A stretch of DNA of 64,000 nt from Parachlorella kessleri. Its lineage: Eukaryota; Chlorophyta; Trebouxiophyceae; Chlorellales; Chlorellaceae. How positions within the stretch are numbered: the first letter of the stretch is position 1; each line of letters begins with the position of its first letter. The notes under the pieces are model-generated. The model made no database searches. It saw nothing but the letters and a program-made list of their open reading frames with translations, and was not told where the DNA came from. This document shows, one piece after another, positions 45,501 to 56,600 of this stretch. The position numbers and the translations under genes are program-made. The stretch spans positions 24,917 to 88,916 of the forward strand of contig BBXU01000875.1 of assembly GCA_001598975.1 (NCBI GenBank), given 5' to 3'.

Positions 45501-48500
45501 TCACAGGGCTGCTAGATTGGCAGCCGCAAAGCAGGAGCGGGCTGGTGTTGATTTCGGGAGGTGAGGTGGGTTAGGAAGACCTTGGGAGCGGGCCTACCCA
45601 CTGCAGTATTTGTAGTACGTGCCTACCCGTCGAGACGAGCAAGCCCTGTTCCTGTCGCTCGTGCCTCGCATTGCATGTAGGGCGGCTTGCTGTGTTCATT
45701 AACAGCCAGTATATCCTGGCTCGCACATAGCGCCCTGAGTTGTTGCCGCTGCTGTGTAAACCTCATGCAGCTCCAGGGACTGTGGACTATGCCCACTTCA
45801 GCCCGCCCTGCCAGAGCCTCTCCAGCAGGAACAAGTGGCGCTGCTACCCGCGCTTTGCCCGGGAGCTGGTCCCCCTGCTCCAGGAGGTGGGTGTAGCAGA
45901 CACTTGTTGTATTCATCCTTTTGTCCCACACCCAAGCCTTTCTTCCCCTCCCTCCTCTCCCTTCTCGGTACAATATGCGGATGGTTTTCATGTGCCATCT
46001 GCACACAATCGATTTGTACCTGAGATATGCAAGCTGCTCACGATCACTGAAAAGCTGCGTGCCAGGGGTGGATAAGGCACCGGCATGCGGTTGGTGCACT
46101 TGGCTTGTGCTGGGACTTGCAGTTGCAAAATGCAGCCAGATGCCCATGAAGCATGAAGGCCTACTAGGACCATGCAAAGTCTCCTGCTGGTATCTGCCCG
46201 CACGCTACCTGCAAGGCTTATCCACTAGGACGTGCATCGAGCTTCCTTTGCTTACAGAGTGGGATGCGTGCAGTGATGCAAACTGTGATGGATTTGATGT
46301 CCTGCTGTTGCCTGGCTGCCAGATGCTGGAGGTGATCAGGGTGATGCAGTTCAAATACATCACCATCGAGGAGGTTCCCCAGGTGAGTCATGGCTTAGTT
46401 TGGTTACATCATCATGCGGAGTTGCAGCCTGCACAGTTCCCGCCTGTTGCACCTGTTTTAGGCTCACCGCATGGGAGTTGAAGTGTCACCTGGGGAAGGT
46501 CATGACTGCAATGCACTTCAGCCTGCTACGCTATGCCTGAGCAGCTGTTCTGCCAGCTCTGCTGGCGTTGTCGTTGCCAGTGTGGCACTTCCGCCTTGTC
46601 CTAGCCTAGGTAGATTGCTGACCGCTCAATTGGAGGCTGCAGCGTGCACCAAAGGGTGCAAAAGACATGTATTCTCACTGCCACTCCCTTCTTCCCCTTG
46701 GATCCTGGTATAGAGGTGACTAGGTGCATAAGCCATGCTCATACCCTTCCAAAGTGTGCATGCCACCCATATTCCCCTGCTCCATGCAGTTCCAAATCAC
46801 CAGGCTGCCGCTGGAGGAACGAGGCAGCATGGGGGGCAAGCGGGGGAGGCCTAGGAGGGAGGAAGGCGAGGAGGGTCTAGAGAGCGGTTATGAGGCAGAG
46901 GCCGGGCCTGGTGCGTGGGAGTGTGTGTTTCCATGGGGGAACCAGCATGCTCCTGAGGCCAGCACTAGGTCTCACGCATGTACTTCCCAAGCCTTCCACA
47001 CACTCTCTCCATGCCTCCTAGGCTGGAGCGGAAGTGGGGCCTAGGCCTAGGTGCGCTTTTACGCTTCGCTGACTTCTAAGTGTGACCAGAGTTCCGGCCG
47101 GCTGGCAAGAACTTATATTGGGGCACAGACCCTGAGCCTTGTTGTCCGTCCGCATATGACCAGTGCGCCAGACAGCTATCACAGCTTGAGCGGCGGTTAT
47201 TTCCATGTTTGGAGGCCTTCTCAGAGCCCACAGTTCAGATGCTAGTGTAATGAATAATGGATCCCGCAGAGGTGGAAGCCGAAGAGGAGGAGGAGGAGGG
47301 TGTTGAGGGCGAAGAGGAGGCCGTAGAGGCTGCAGCCGCCAGCGCAGGAGGCAGCGTGCTAGGTGAGATGAGAGAGCGCAACATGGCCGTGCCATGTGCA
47401 TGTCTGTTGTTCCGGCGCTTGTGCATGACGACACCTCGAATGAAGGTTGCAAGGGTTGGCCGAAGGGGCGCGTGGTACGTGGCCCGAAGGCTGACGAAAA
47501 TCAAAGCCACGGTTGTTTTCCTGCCTGTTTGCTTGCAGCTTGTCTCCCCTTTCTAATTCTGCCTGCTTTTTGGCGCAACTGGCACCCGCCACCACACTGC
47601 TGTCTGACCCCTTCTTGTCAGTTGCATTTCCATCTAGAACCAAAGCCTGGGGTTCAGTTGGAGCAATTCCTCAACTTATTCTTGTCCCACCTTTCAGGCT
47701 GCTAGCAGCCTGCGCCCAGCCTTTGCCCCCTGCTTGCTTGGAGTTTGGTGCGCAGCTGTAGCAAGGGAGCGCCCCGCCTTGTTGGTCACCTAGCTGAGCG
47801 CGCATGCCTGCCTGGAATGCCTGCCGTACATCTTGCCCTGCTGATTGAAGATGGAAATGGACGTGACAGGAAGGGGTCAGACAGCAGTGTGGCGGGTGCC
47901 AGCTGCGTCAAAAAGCAGGCGGAATTAGAAAGGGGAGACAAGCCGCTAATTTGTACTGTCCACCGCTAGTGTGCAGTCCGTCCCTGGCTGCATGTGGTGC
48001 CGGCTCTGCTGTCCATGGGTTACCAAGTGGAGCAGTGCTTTGGGCAGTCAGCCCACTACGGCGTGCCACAAGACCGGATTGTGAGTGGATTGCTGATGCA
48101 TGGTTCAACTAGCGTCCTTCCAGCGCTTCGCCTTGCACAGCGAACGGCGATAGTGAAGTCTGCTGTGGACAGCTGTGTATGGGTGGAGCGAACCTGGGGC
48201 CGAGCCTTGTTCCTGAGCCGAGCCGACCTCGCTGGTTGGGCGCTATTTAATTAATCCTTTGCACAGGCCCAGGGGCTTGTCACAGCCATACACTGGGCCG
48301 GAGTGATTGCAAGTCTTGTCGGTCAGCTGTCGTGTGCCTTCCATGCCATGGCAAATCTCGACTCCCTCGCATCCTGCAGCGGCTTATGGTGATGGCGGCG
48401 CGGTGTGGGCTGCCGCTGCCGCGGCCGCCGCCGCCACGATACCACTGGCCCTTTGATCACATCCGGCTGCTGCCGCACGACCCCTGCCTCATGGCGCTGC

Positions 48501-51149
48501 CGGCCGTGGGCGGCGCTGGCTGGAAGGCTATCTCCATCTCTAGTGAGGTGGGCCTTGAGATGGGTACTGAGGGTCTGTCACTGCGCAGGTTCATAAGGGT
48601 GGCTGGGTGTGCCCTGGCAGGGTGGTATCTGATGGGGTCCCTGGGTATCTGTCGAGGTCCCCAAGCGCAGCAAGGTGGGGTGTGCAGCGTCGGGGTGCTG
48701 CTTTCCGGTTCCTGGTGCGCCACCTGCGTGTTTTGCGGGGAACTTTGGTGGTGCAGGAGGGCATGGCATGGTAGGGGTAGGTAGCTTCACATTGACATAC
48801 GCCAAATAGTGTGGGACTCCTTGCTGCCGACCCTGCCTGCAGGGCATGGACCTGCCTCCCGCTGTGACGGTGTGGGAGGCAATCGGCGACCTGCCACCCC
48901 TCCTGGAGCGGAGCGAGAAGGCAGCAGGAAGCTGGCCAGGTAGGGAAGCTGCGGCTGTGCCGCTTTCCCGCGTACAGGTTCTTAGCAGTGTCAGCAAACC
49001 GTGGGACCTGGCCTACATGGTATTGTGCATCAATTGGCCTCCCTGATAAGGGCCTCGGTGCCTCTCATTCATTTTACACTCTTGACTGCTCATAGCGGTG
49101 CTTGGCCTGCAGCTGTAGGGAACCCACGTGCTCGCAATAAGAAAGTTGAGTGATGGTCCTCTTCCATGTTTAAATGGACTAGACTAGTCATGTCTTCCTC
49201 GCCGACAGTGCCGATAGTCTGACCTGGTAACACTTTGACCTGAAGGCTTGACAACGCTAAACACTGCTCTGCCGTTTGCTGCTGCTAATCAGGCCCTGCA
49301 TTTGGTGGCAGGGTGGGGCAGCCAGCAAGCACAACAGCTCCCTTCTCCTGCTTTGCTGCTCCCTTTTTTCCTTGTGCTGTCAACTGGACACAATACTCCC
49401 CACCTGCCTGCCTGCCTGTCCGCAGGCTCAGAGCCAGATGAGGAAGAGGGAGCCGCGGGTCCTTCTACCTCCCTACAGGAGCAGGGCCGGCTGCAGAAAC
49501 TAGGCCGCGAGTGCTGCCCCTACCCCCACCCGCCCCCCCACCCGCCCAGCCGTTACGCTGAGTATATGCGCCGGGGCGCTGACAGCAACCTGTGGCATCA
49601 CCGGCTGGCGGCGGGCCAGCGGGGAGCCGCGCCTGTGGATCCCGACCGGCTCTTCCCCACCATCTGCACGCAGTACCACTTGGGCATCCAGAACGGCAGG
49701 CGGGCGCCCAACCAGCACCCCTTGGAGCCCAGGTATGCTTGGTTTGTCAGCTGGGAAAGTAGGGGTTGCTTTGGGGGGTTGATAGATGTATCGACGTGTC
49801 TTTGTTTGTCGCATGTGTTTATATACACAGACATCCGTATACGGAGACATGATGATATTTGCCGCTATACCTATTATGGGCATCGTCAAGGCGCAAGAGT
49901 GGGCTGTTGGTCCTCGATGTTGGCTGTTGCTGAGGGCTAGAAGGGAGTGAGGGGCTCCTCAAGTAGTTCCAAGATCTACCCTGCCAAGCGAGTCCAAACG
50001 GATGCCCTGGTTGCTGACCTGCGGCGCCTGACACGCCTGCATGTGGCAGTCCCCACACTTTGCAGGTGGCTCCTAGCCAGCGCCCATTTACACAGGTTTT
50101 GACTGCCAGGTGCACGGCACGCGGCTATACCAGTGCGATACACTGTGCTCCCACCCTGTTGTTTCAGGTGGTTCAGCATAGCCGAGCGCAAGCGTGCTCA
50201 GAGCATGCCTGACAGCATTAAGCTGCTGGGGACCATTGCTGAGCAGGGGCGGCAAGTGGGTGAGTGTACACCTCCCAAAACTTGACGAGGGACTTGCGAA
50301 TCATTCAACATCCTGAGCTTGTCTAATTTGGTGATGGTTGTACACTTTGTGTGCTGCTTTGCATCATGGCGTCAGGTTTGGGGAATGTACTGACTTGAAA
50401 TCCAAATGCAGAATGCAACCTGCAGCCCCTAGTGCATCTTATGTGGGTGGTGAGTCTCTCTCGCCAAGGCTCAAGTGCTTTCCAGTCCACTGACGCATTG
50501 ATTGCATTGCATCGCGATTCATTGACGCATGAACCTGTTGGCCTGCTCCTGGGCAGGCAATGCTGTGCCCTTCCTCTTCGCCAAGGCCCTGACAGACGCG
50601 ATATATGAGACGGCAGCGGGCAGGCCAGCTTTGAATCCTGTGCCCAACCTGAAGGGCTATTGCAATGCCAGCCAGCCTGGCCTTGATGCAGAGGAGCAGC
50701 AGCAGCAAGAGCAGGGGCAGCTGGTGCTGTCACATGCGCACCAGCAGGAAGGGCAACAGCAGCAGTTGCAGCAACAGGAGCAGCGGCAGCAACAGCAGCT
50801 GATGGCAAGATTGCCAGCAGGAGGCTCCACAGGGCAGTTGCAGCCACAGACCGCTGAGCGAGATAACAAGCGGCCCAAGCTGTCAAGCTCACCAGCACTG
50901 CCACGGGAAGAACTGCTGCAGCTGCACCAGCGCAACGAGCGTTCGGTGGGCGGCCACACCAGCTACCAGCAACCTGGGGCATGTCCTTCACCGCTCCCTG
51001 TCAAAGCTTTGCCTGGCTGCGAAAAGCTTGAAGTCTTAGAAAGCCAGGCTTGTGCCGAGGCAGGCCTGGGTCGGCTTCCTGCGGGCCGAGCACCTGGCAA
51101 TGCGGGCAGCCCACCTGCCGCAGATCTTGTGCTCCCAGCTGCAATGGCA

Positions 51150-51187
<38 letters not shown>

Positions 51188-51623
51188 GCCGACTGGGACG
51201 GCGCATGCACACCCAGAGGCAGGCCGCCAGCAGGAGAGTAGGCTTGCCGGCAACACATGCCCCGACGGTGCAGAGGTTGACAGGAAGCCTACCCCAGTGG
51301 AGGAGCACAAAGCCCGGGTTTGGCAGGCGCTCCAGGCCTCTGTTAAGGCAGAATCTCAGCTTGGCCCTGCGACAGCCCAGCAGCAGCAGCAGCAAGCACA
51401 GGAGCAGGGTGTGATAGAGATTGTGGATTTGGTAGACGACAGCGACGGCCAGGCAGCTGCGGGAGCAGCCAGTGTGCCTGGGTGTGAGGATGTGCCCGAG
51501 CACCCTGTTGGGCAGGCCCCCAAGGATGCTGCCAGCCCTGCGCGAGCTCCCAACCCTTCTGGTGCTGTCTCCTCTGGGTTTTCCAGCTTTGTGGTCGACC
51601 TGACCAGAGACCATAATGAGTAA
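42585..51623 (+). CDS. DNA (cytosine-5)-methyltransferase with BAH domain, AT-hook and Q-rich tail
   Basis: Seventeen exons close to 1197 aa: 42585-42832, 42973-43243, 43524-43558, 43761-43888, 44106-44191, 44529-44996, 45200-45332, 45771-45886, 46323-46382, 46790-46910, 47270-47362, 47977-48080, 48380-48547, 48843-48939, 49426-49732, 50168-50259, 50557-51623. A BAH domain (YNVGDSVIAGWVRND, DLTVYRIYALFE) lies at ~140-310. Catalytic motifs: I DFFAGLGTVGYAGQL, IV DYAHFSPPCQSLSS (nucleophile Cys), VI ITIEEVPQ (usual ENV is EEV), VIII YGVPQDRIRLMV, X RQVGNAVPFLFAKAL. Between VI and VIII are an AT-hook-like KRGRPRR and an acidic run. A ~335-residue tail carries poly-Gln, poly-Ala and two SUMO-interaction-like motifs. 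No chromodomain or RFTS was seen, so CMT or MET1 assignment is open. It would methylate genomic cytosines. Confidence 0.93.
45321..45461 (+). repeat. Duplicated donor-site sequence in methyltransferase intron 7
   Basis: The 20 nt spanning the exon 7 donor (45321-45340) recur at 45442-45461 with one mismatch, including the CCAG|gtcagc junction. The second copy is a ready-made alternative donor inside the intron. Confidence 0.6.
47538..47943. repeat. ~95-bp inverted repeat inside methyltransferase intron 11
   Basis: Arm 47538-47635 and arm 47849-47943 are reverse complements at roughly 90% identity by eye, with one 3-nt gap and a 213-nt spacer. Both arms lie in the intron between exons 11 and 12, so the pre-mRNA could form a long hairpin. 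Both arms, read in opposite directions, translate to related peptides (KKQAELERGDK), and the gap is one whole codon. Confidence 0.8.
51151..51187 (+). repeat. GCA trinucleotide run coding poly-Ala in the methyltransferase tail
   Basis: About eleven AGC/GCA triplets in the last exon, read as Ala. Other CAG-rich runs at 50694-50800 read as Gln in the same frame. Likely length-variable. Confidence 0.7.
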
Positions 51624-52029
51624 CCTATGCGACGGCAATGTTGCCGCCGCAAAGACAGAAGCAGACCAGTCACACACATGCAAGGTTGCAGGACGTGCAG
51701 GTCTACATCTATCTGTTTGCACTCGTGTGTATTGTGGACATGAGCATTTCTGTCTAGCCTTTGAAGTACTTGAGCCACAATTGTACATTTCCGTGGGCAT
51801 TACCTCATGCTTGACCAGGTACTGAGCTCATTTTTGCTCCATCCTACGTCTTCATGGCTTATCGTTGAACATCCCATTGGTACTCCTTGCCACATCCGGA
51901 GATGCAGCCTGCGATATTTGAAACATACTTGTCATGCTCTTCCTGTTCACAATCCACAATTCCGGGTCACTGTCCTGTTTTACACCCAGGTGCACTGCTG
52001 TCTAGACGGCACACTGCAGACTGCAACAG

Positions 52030-52034
52030 TGTAA
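52030..52034 (+). terminator. TGTAA polyadenylation-like signal for the methyltransferase
   Basis: TGTAA 407 nt after the stop at 51623. Consensus match only. Confidence 0.25.
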
Positions 52035-52195
52035 CTTGTTGCTGCAAGTCATCCAGCAGGTTTTGTTGCTTGAGGACCAGACGCATCAAGTCAGCCAATT
52101 CGCCAACGTCCTGCTGCTGCTGCTGCTGCTCCTGCCCTTTTTGGACAAAGGGAGCCGGCGCAAGGTTGTCAGATCCTGCAGAGGCAGGAATAGCC

Positions 52196-52262
52196 AGCCC
52201 TGTCAGTCCAGTCCAGCCCAGGTCTACTCCCTGTTCGCACTACCTGCCTCCCATGCTAATAG
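52196..52262. repeat. Dispersed non-coding repeat, copy 5
   Basis: AGCCCTGTCAGTCCAGTCCA head, then GTTCGCACTACCTGCCTCCC and ATGCTAAT. The head is shared with 10366 and the core with 9917 and 10121. Confidence 0.6.
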
Positions 52263-52286
52263 GTTGAGAAGCTAGCCAGCTAAGTC

Positions 52287-53168
52287 CTAGCCATTGCAGA
52301 TGGGCAAGTCAGACACTGGCAGCACCCATGCCTTACACACCACCTGGTCACCCCAAGCCAGCTGTTCAGACACCTTGCGCTATTTGCCACCATCAGCAAT
52401 ACAGCCAAGCCTTGAAGCCCATGCTCGGTCCAGCGCTCCAGCCCACACCAGCCCTTCCTACAAAGAAGCTGCTTACCTGGCACCGTGGGGCTGCTCCAAG
52501 CCGCCTGCCCAGCCTCATCCAGCCCAGAAATTCCTGGCAACAAAGTCCCTCTTGAGGCTGCAGATGTCGTTGCCTGCTGCGCTGCCTGTGCCTTGACGCA
52601 TGCCCTCCAGTCTGGGGGCATTCTCCTTAGCAGCTGATTCTGCAGCCCCGCAGCTGTCGCCTTCACCTTGTGCACCGCATCAGGTGTGAGCATCAGCCCA
52701 GCTCCGTACCCGTACCCTGCAGACCAGTCTGCTACTCTGAGGCTTACAGCACACTACCATACTAGCATTGCTTTCAAAGCCCCATTAACCAGGATAAACC
52801 TGACCACGGCTTGAATAGCTTCTGCGGGAAGGCAATTGATCCCACTAAGGTGCTGCTAGGTCCCCCATGCAGCCTGTCTAGATTATGTGATAGTAGCTGC
52901 ACTCATGGTGGTGAAGGGCCTCACCTATCATCGCACCGCAACCAAAGCCCGCTTCAAGACCTCGAATGCCCAGCGATCGCACCCGCCGACGGGCACTGCT
53001 GCCAAGGCCCCCCAATGAGGCGTCCAGGCTGCCTAGGCTGCCAGACAGGCTTGATGCCAGCTGCCCTAGCACAGGTATAGAGTGCAGCGACAGTGGAGTG
53101 ATGAACCCCACACCGCAGCCGCACCCGACAAAAAGCCCAGCTCCTGTGCCTCCTAGTCGAAACTCCAT
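52287..53168 (-). CDS. Glycine-rich, glycine-zipper-like protein (~170 aa)
   Basis: Minus-strand exons 52925-53168, 52477-52716, 52287-52315, in phase for 170 aa from the ATG at 53168. The first half is Gly-rich and hydrophobic (GGTGAGLFVGCGCGVGFITP, later GLEAGFGCGAMIGYGYGAGL), separated by an RRRVRSLG basic patch; the rest is hydrophilic. This resembles Gly-rich proteins conserved in plants and algae, possibly organelle-membrane-associated, but I cannot name the family. The frame stays open upstream of the ATG, so another 5' exon may exist. The last short exon was picked by phase and is the least certain part. Confidence 0.55.
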
Positions 53169-53608
53169 CTGGCAACTCTGCAGCCAGCGAAGACAAAAGC
53201 TCAGTTGCTCCTTCAGGCTGTTTTATGAGACAAGGAACTCGCTTTAAAGCAGGGTGAGACACACTACAGCTCCCTGCCGCACATCGTGCCTACAAATCAT
53301 CACCTAGTCTGGAAAGGCACGATATACCCAACACTGCAGCTGTAGTTGCTGATCTAGCATCACTGGGTCCGTTTCGATCGCCTTAATTGGAGGCCACGCT
53401 GGCGCTCCGAGCGCTCCCTCCCTTTTCCTGGGAAACCCAGTTGTCCAGAGCAAGCAACGCAATTCATTTGTTGCAGTTAATAAGTGTCAGTCTACTTGTT
53501 ACGAAGGTCAGAACCCACGGATCACTTCGATAGCTCTGTGATGTTGACTTCTCGGAAATACTAGCAAGGTGCTGCTCAGTGGACGACATTGACTGCAGGC
53601 ACACTCGC
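53169..53608. other. Divergent intergenic region
   Basis: 5' flanks of the glycine-rich gene (minus) and of the repeat-bearing membrane protein (plus). No other feature is supported. Confidence 0.35.
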
Positions 53609-56600
53609 ATGGAAAGTCCAGGGGGCAGCCCAGCCCGGCAGAGGAACATTCGATTCTCCAGTGGTGCGGCCTGTGACAGCGGTAGCCTGGGCCGCAGCAG
53701 GGAGCTTGGCTCGCCTGCCCAGGCTGCTGACGGGGCGCCACGTTCCCACCCTACAAACAGCAGCTTCAACCCTGCCTTTGACAGCCGGCAGAGCCAAGAA
53801 GACATGTCCAAGGAGCCACAGTTGCAGCAGCGCCGACACCCGGCCGCAGGTCGGGCGAAGGATGCTGTCCTCATGAGCCGACAGGAGCTGGAAGACATGA
53901 TTTCATTTGAAACGAACAACTTGTATGAATACTTGCGGGGGCTTTACTCACATGGCCTGGAGGAGGCCCAGGCGGGGCATGAGTTTGACAAGTAAGCACA
54001 CTGAGGCTGGAACCAGCAGGCCTTCCCTTACATACATGTGCCGTGGCTGTTGCAAGCAAGGCACAACTATAACGATTCACATGTCATGTATTCCCATCCA
54101 GCAAGTACACGTATCCAAGCTCCACACCTCTAGCGGAGGATGGTTCAACGTTTCGCATATCTCAAAGTGCGAGAAATGTTGCTTCCAATTATGCAGGGAG
54201 GCCTGGGACAGACGCATGGGCCAGCTTCGTAGCCTTCTGCAGCAGCGCGATGCTGAGGTACAGGAGCTGCAGCAGGCTCTAGAGGAGAGGGACGGTCAGC
54301 TTGACGTGCAGGATGACCGCATACTGCAGCAAGCAGAGGTCATTCGCAGCCAGGCGGCTCAAATCCGCCAGTTGCTGAGTGCTGAGTTGCAGCGACAGGA
54401 AGACTGCCGATATGTTGCAGGTCAGTGTGTCTTATGGGTAGGGCAAGATGGGTGACCATGACCTTGCAGCAGCACATGAAACAAGCACCACCTGCTGCAG
54501 ATGAGGAGCCAGATGCCCTGGAGGCAAGCCCCCTCTCTTACAAAAGGAAGGTGGCAATGCCACAGATCGCTGTGCAGGCTGAAAGCCACTATGTGCAGCT
54601 TCCGCCGCAACAGACTAACTGCCTGTCTTACCAGGAATATCAGGGCTGCGGGTGAGTCCCAAAGATGTAGAGACACACAACTTGCTATGGGAAGCCGCAT
54701 ATGTGACGCTGCATAAATGCCATTACCGTGCCTCTTGTCTTTAGCCTGCTACCTACCCAACCTGCCTTGCCTCAGTGCAGGTTCTGGCAAGCGCTATTTG
54801 ACTCTCTGTTGACACATCGCAAGCGCTGGATAGCTGGCGGGGCTGCGGCCCTCCTTCTACTCCTCATTATCCTTCTTGCCACGCTAATACCAGCCTCAAA
54901 GCGTAAGAAGGATCCGGGGCCTGCAGCGCCGCAGTTTTTACAAGCACCAGTGATTGCAGCCACGGGTGCCACCTTCTTTGACATCTCAGTGCAGCTTGAC
55001 CAGCCGGCTATCATCAGCTACATGGTTTTCCCAACTTCGAACGAACTCCAGCAGGTGCGCTTGTGCATGCCAAAGTGGCAGGTAGGATGTAGCTGCACAT
55101 GGGTTGGCTTGAGTGCTACCTGATGCTCGTAAGTGAATCATTTCCAAAGGGCTGCTGGCTGGCTGCTCTTCATAATCCGCAAACCTCATCAGCTTACACC
55201 CAGTGCTTTGCACCTGCTTGCTTGCAGGTGCCGGGGACAGGTAGCACCCTGTTGAACCTCATACAGAGTAGCGCAGTATCCAATGCTGCCATATTTGATG
55301 CTTCTGCTCCTGTAGACAGCCTCCAGCCCAGCACTGCACAACCAGGGCTACAGCAGCTCGCCACGGCTTGTGGCTGGACTCCTGTGCCTCTTGCTGGACA
55401 GAGAGAAACGCTTAGCATCTCATCCGTGGCCAGTAGTTTGTCGTCAGAGTGCACCACGACCAATGGTAAGCTATGTCATGCATGCAGGGTGGCAAGGACA
55501 GAGTGGTGAGGACCCTTCCATTTCCCTTTTCTAGCTGCAGACAGGGTTGTAAGGCTACAATCCTAAACCTGCTGACAGTACAACCAAGGGTGCCTTGATA
55601 CCGCAGTTCAGCGACAATGTGCAAGATGCCCAAGGATATCCCAGGGTCAGGACTATACAATCCTCATGGTGCGCACACCGCCTTCGAAGGGTTGGATGTG
55701 TACCTGTCGCTTCATGCATGCCAGCATCCACTACCTCCTGGATTTTTTGGTTAATGCCGGTCCGTCAGATTTCACTCGTGGCACCAACGATTGCTCTCTC
55801 TGGCAGCACTAGCAGTGCAAGGTTATGGCAAGGGTTGGGTTCCTTCCTGCTGTGCAGGTAGCCTCCACCCCAGATGGGGCTGCCGTTAGCAGCGTGCAAG
55901 TGCTAAACTCGGTGGCCAGGGCCACTGCAGTGAACTTCTTCACGAACGATGCCGACGAACCCTACTTGAGTAACATGACCTCAAATGCCTTCGTTCTCAA
56001 CATCCAACTGAGGAAGCCAGGTGGGTGATCGCATGAGCATGTGGTGGCATATGGTTCGCTTGCTTCAAGCTGTGCCTACGACAATCATGCGCTGTCTGGT
56101 CGTGCTGCCTACCAGCTTATCACTTGCAACAAATGTCAACATTGCTGCACAAACACTTACGGCAAAGCTCTCAGGCTGGAATAACTCTCGCAACTCCTTT
56201 GTGGTTTGTAGGGACCGTCTTCTATGCTGTCATGCATGCCAGCATGTACACCCAGTATGGCCCTTACAACCTGGCATTCGAGTCCCTGGAGCCCTCCAGC
56301 AGTGATGTCCTGGAGGCCAACACTGCATCCTTCACGGGTGGTCTCGTTGCCAACGGGACTTTCAGTGTGGATGCTGCTAACGAGTGGGCCATAGTAAGGA
56401 TACAGCCTCCCTGCGCTGGCAGCCTTTGTCAGCAAAGCGTGTATGGCCTGCTCGGCGGCACCTCCTACAAGGTCAGTCGCTGGTTGCTATCCAGGTCAGC
56501 AGCAGCAACTGCCAACGTGGGTCTCCATGCGCAGCTGCAAGGAGCTTATAATGAGCACAGGGGCGCCTCAGTGGTTCTAAAGATCATGAAAGCAGCGCTG

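Larger units (their letters stand above)
51624..52286. other. Convergent spacer
   Basis: 3' flanks of the methyltransferase and the glycine-rich gene. Contains a TGTAA at 52030 and one copy of the dispersed repeat. No coding exon is supported. Confidence 0.4.

Noticed and set aside
42585..51623. Chromomethylase (CMT) as the specific name
   Set aside because: No chromodomain was found between motifs I and IV, where CMTs carry it, so only the general enzyme name is given.
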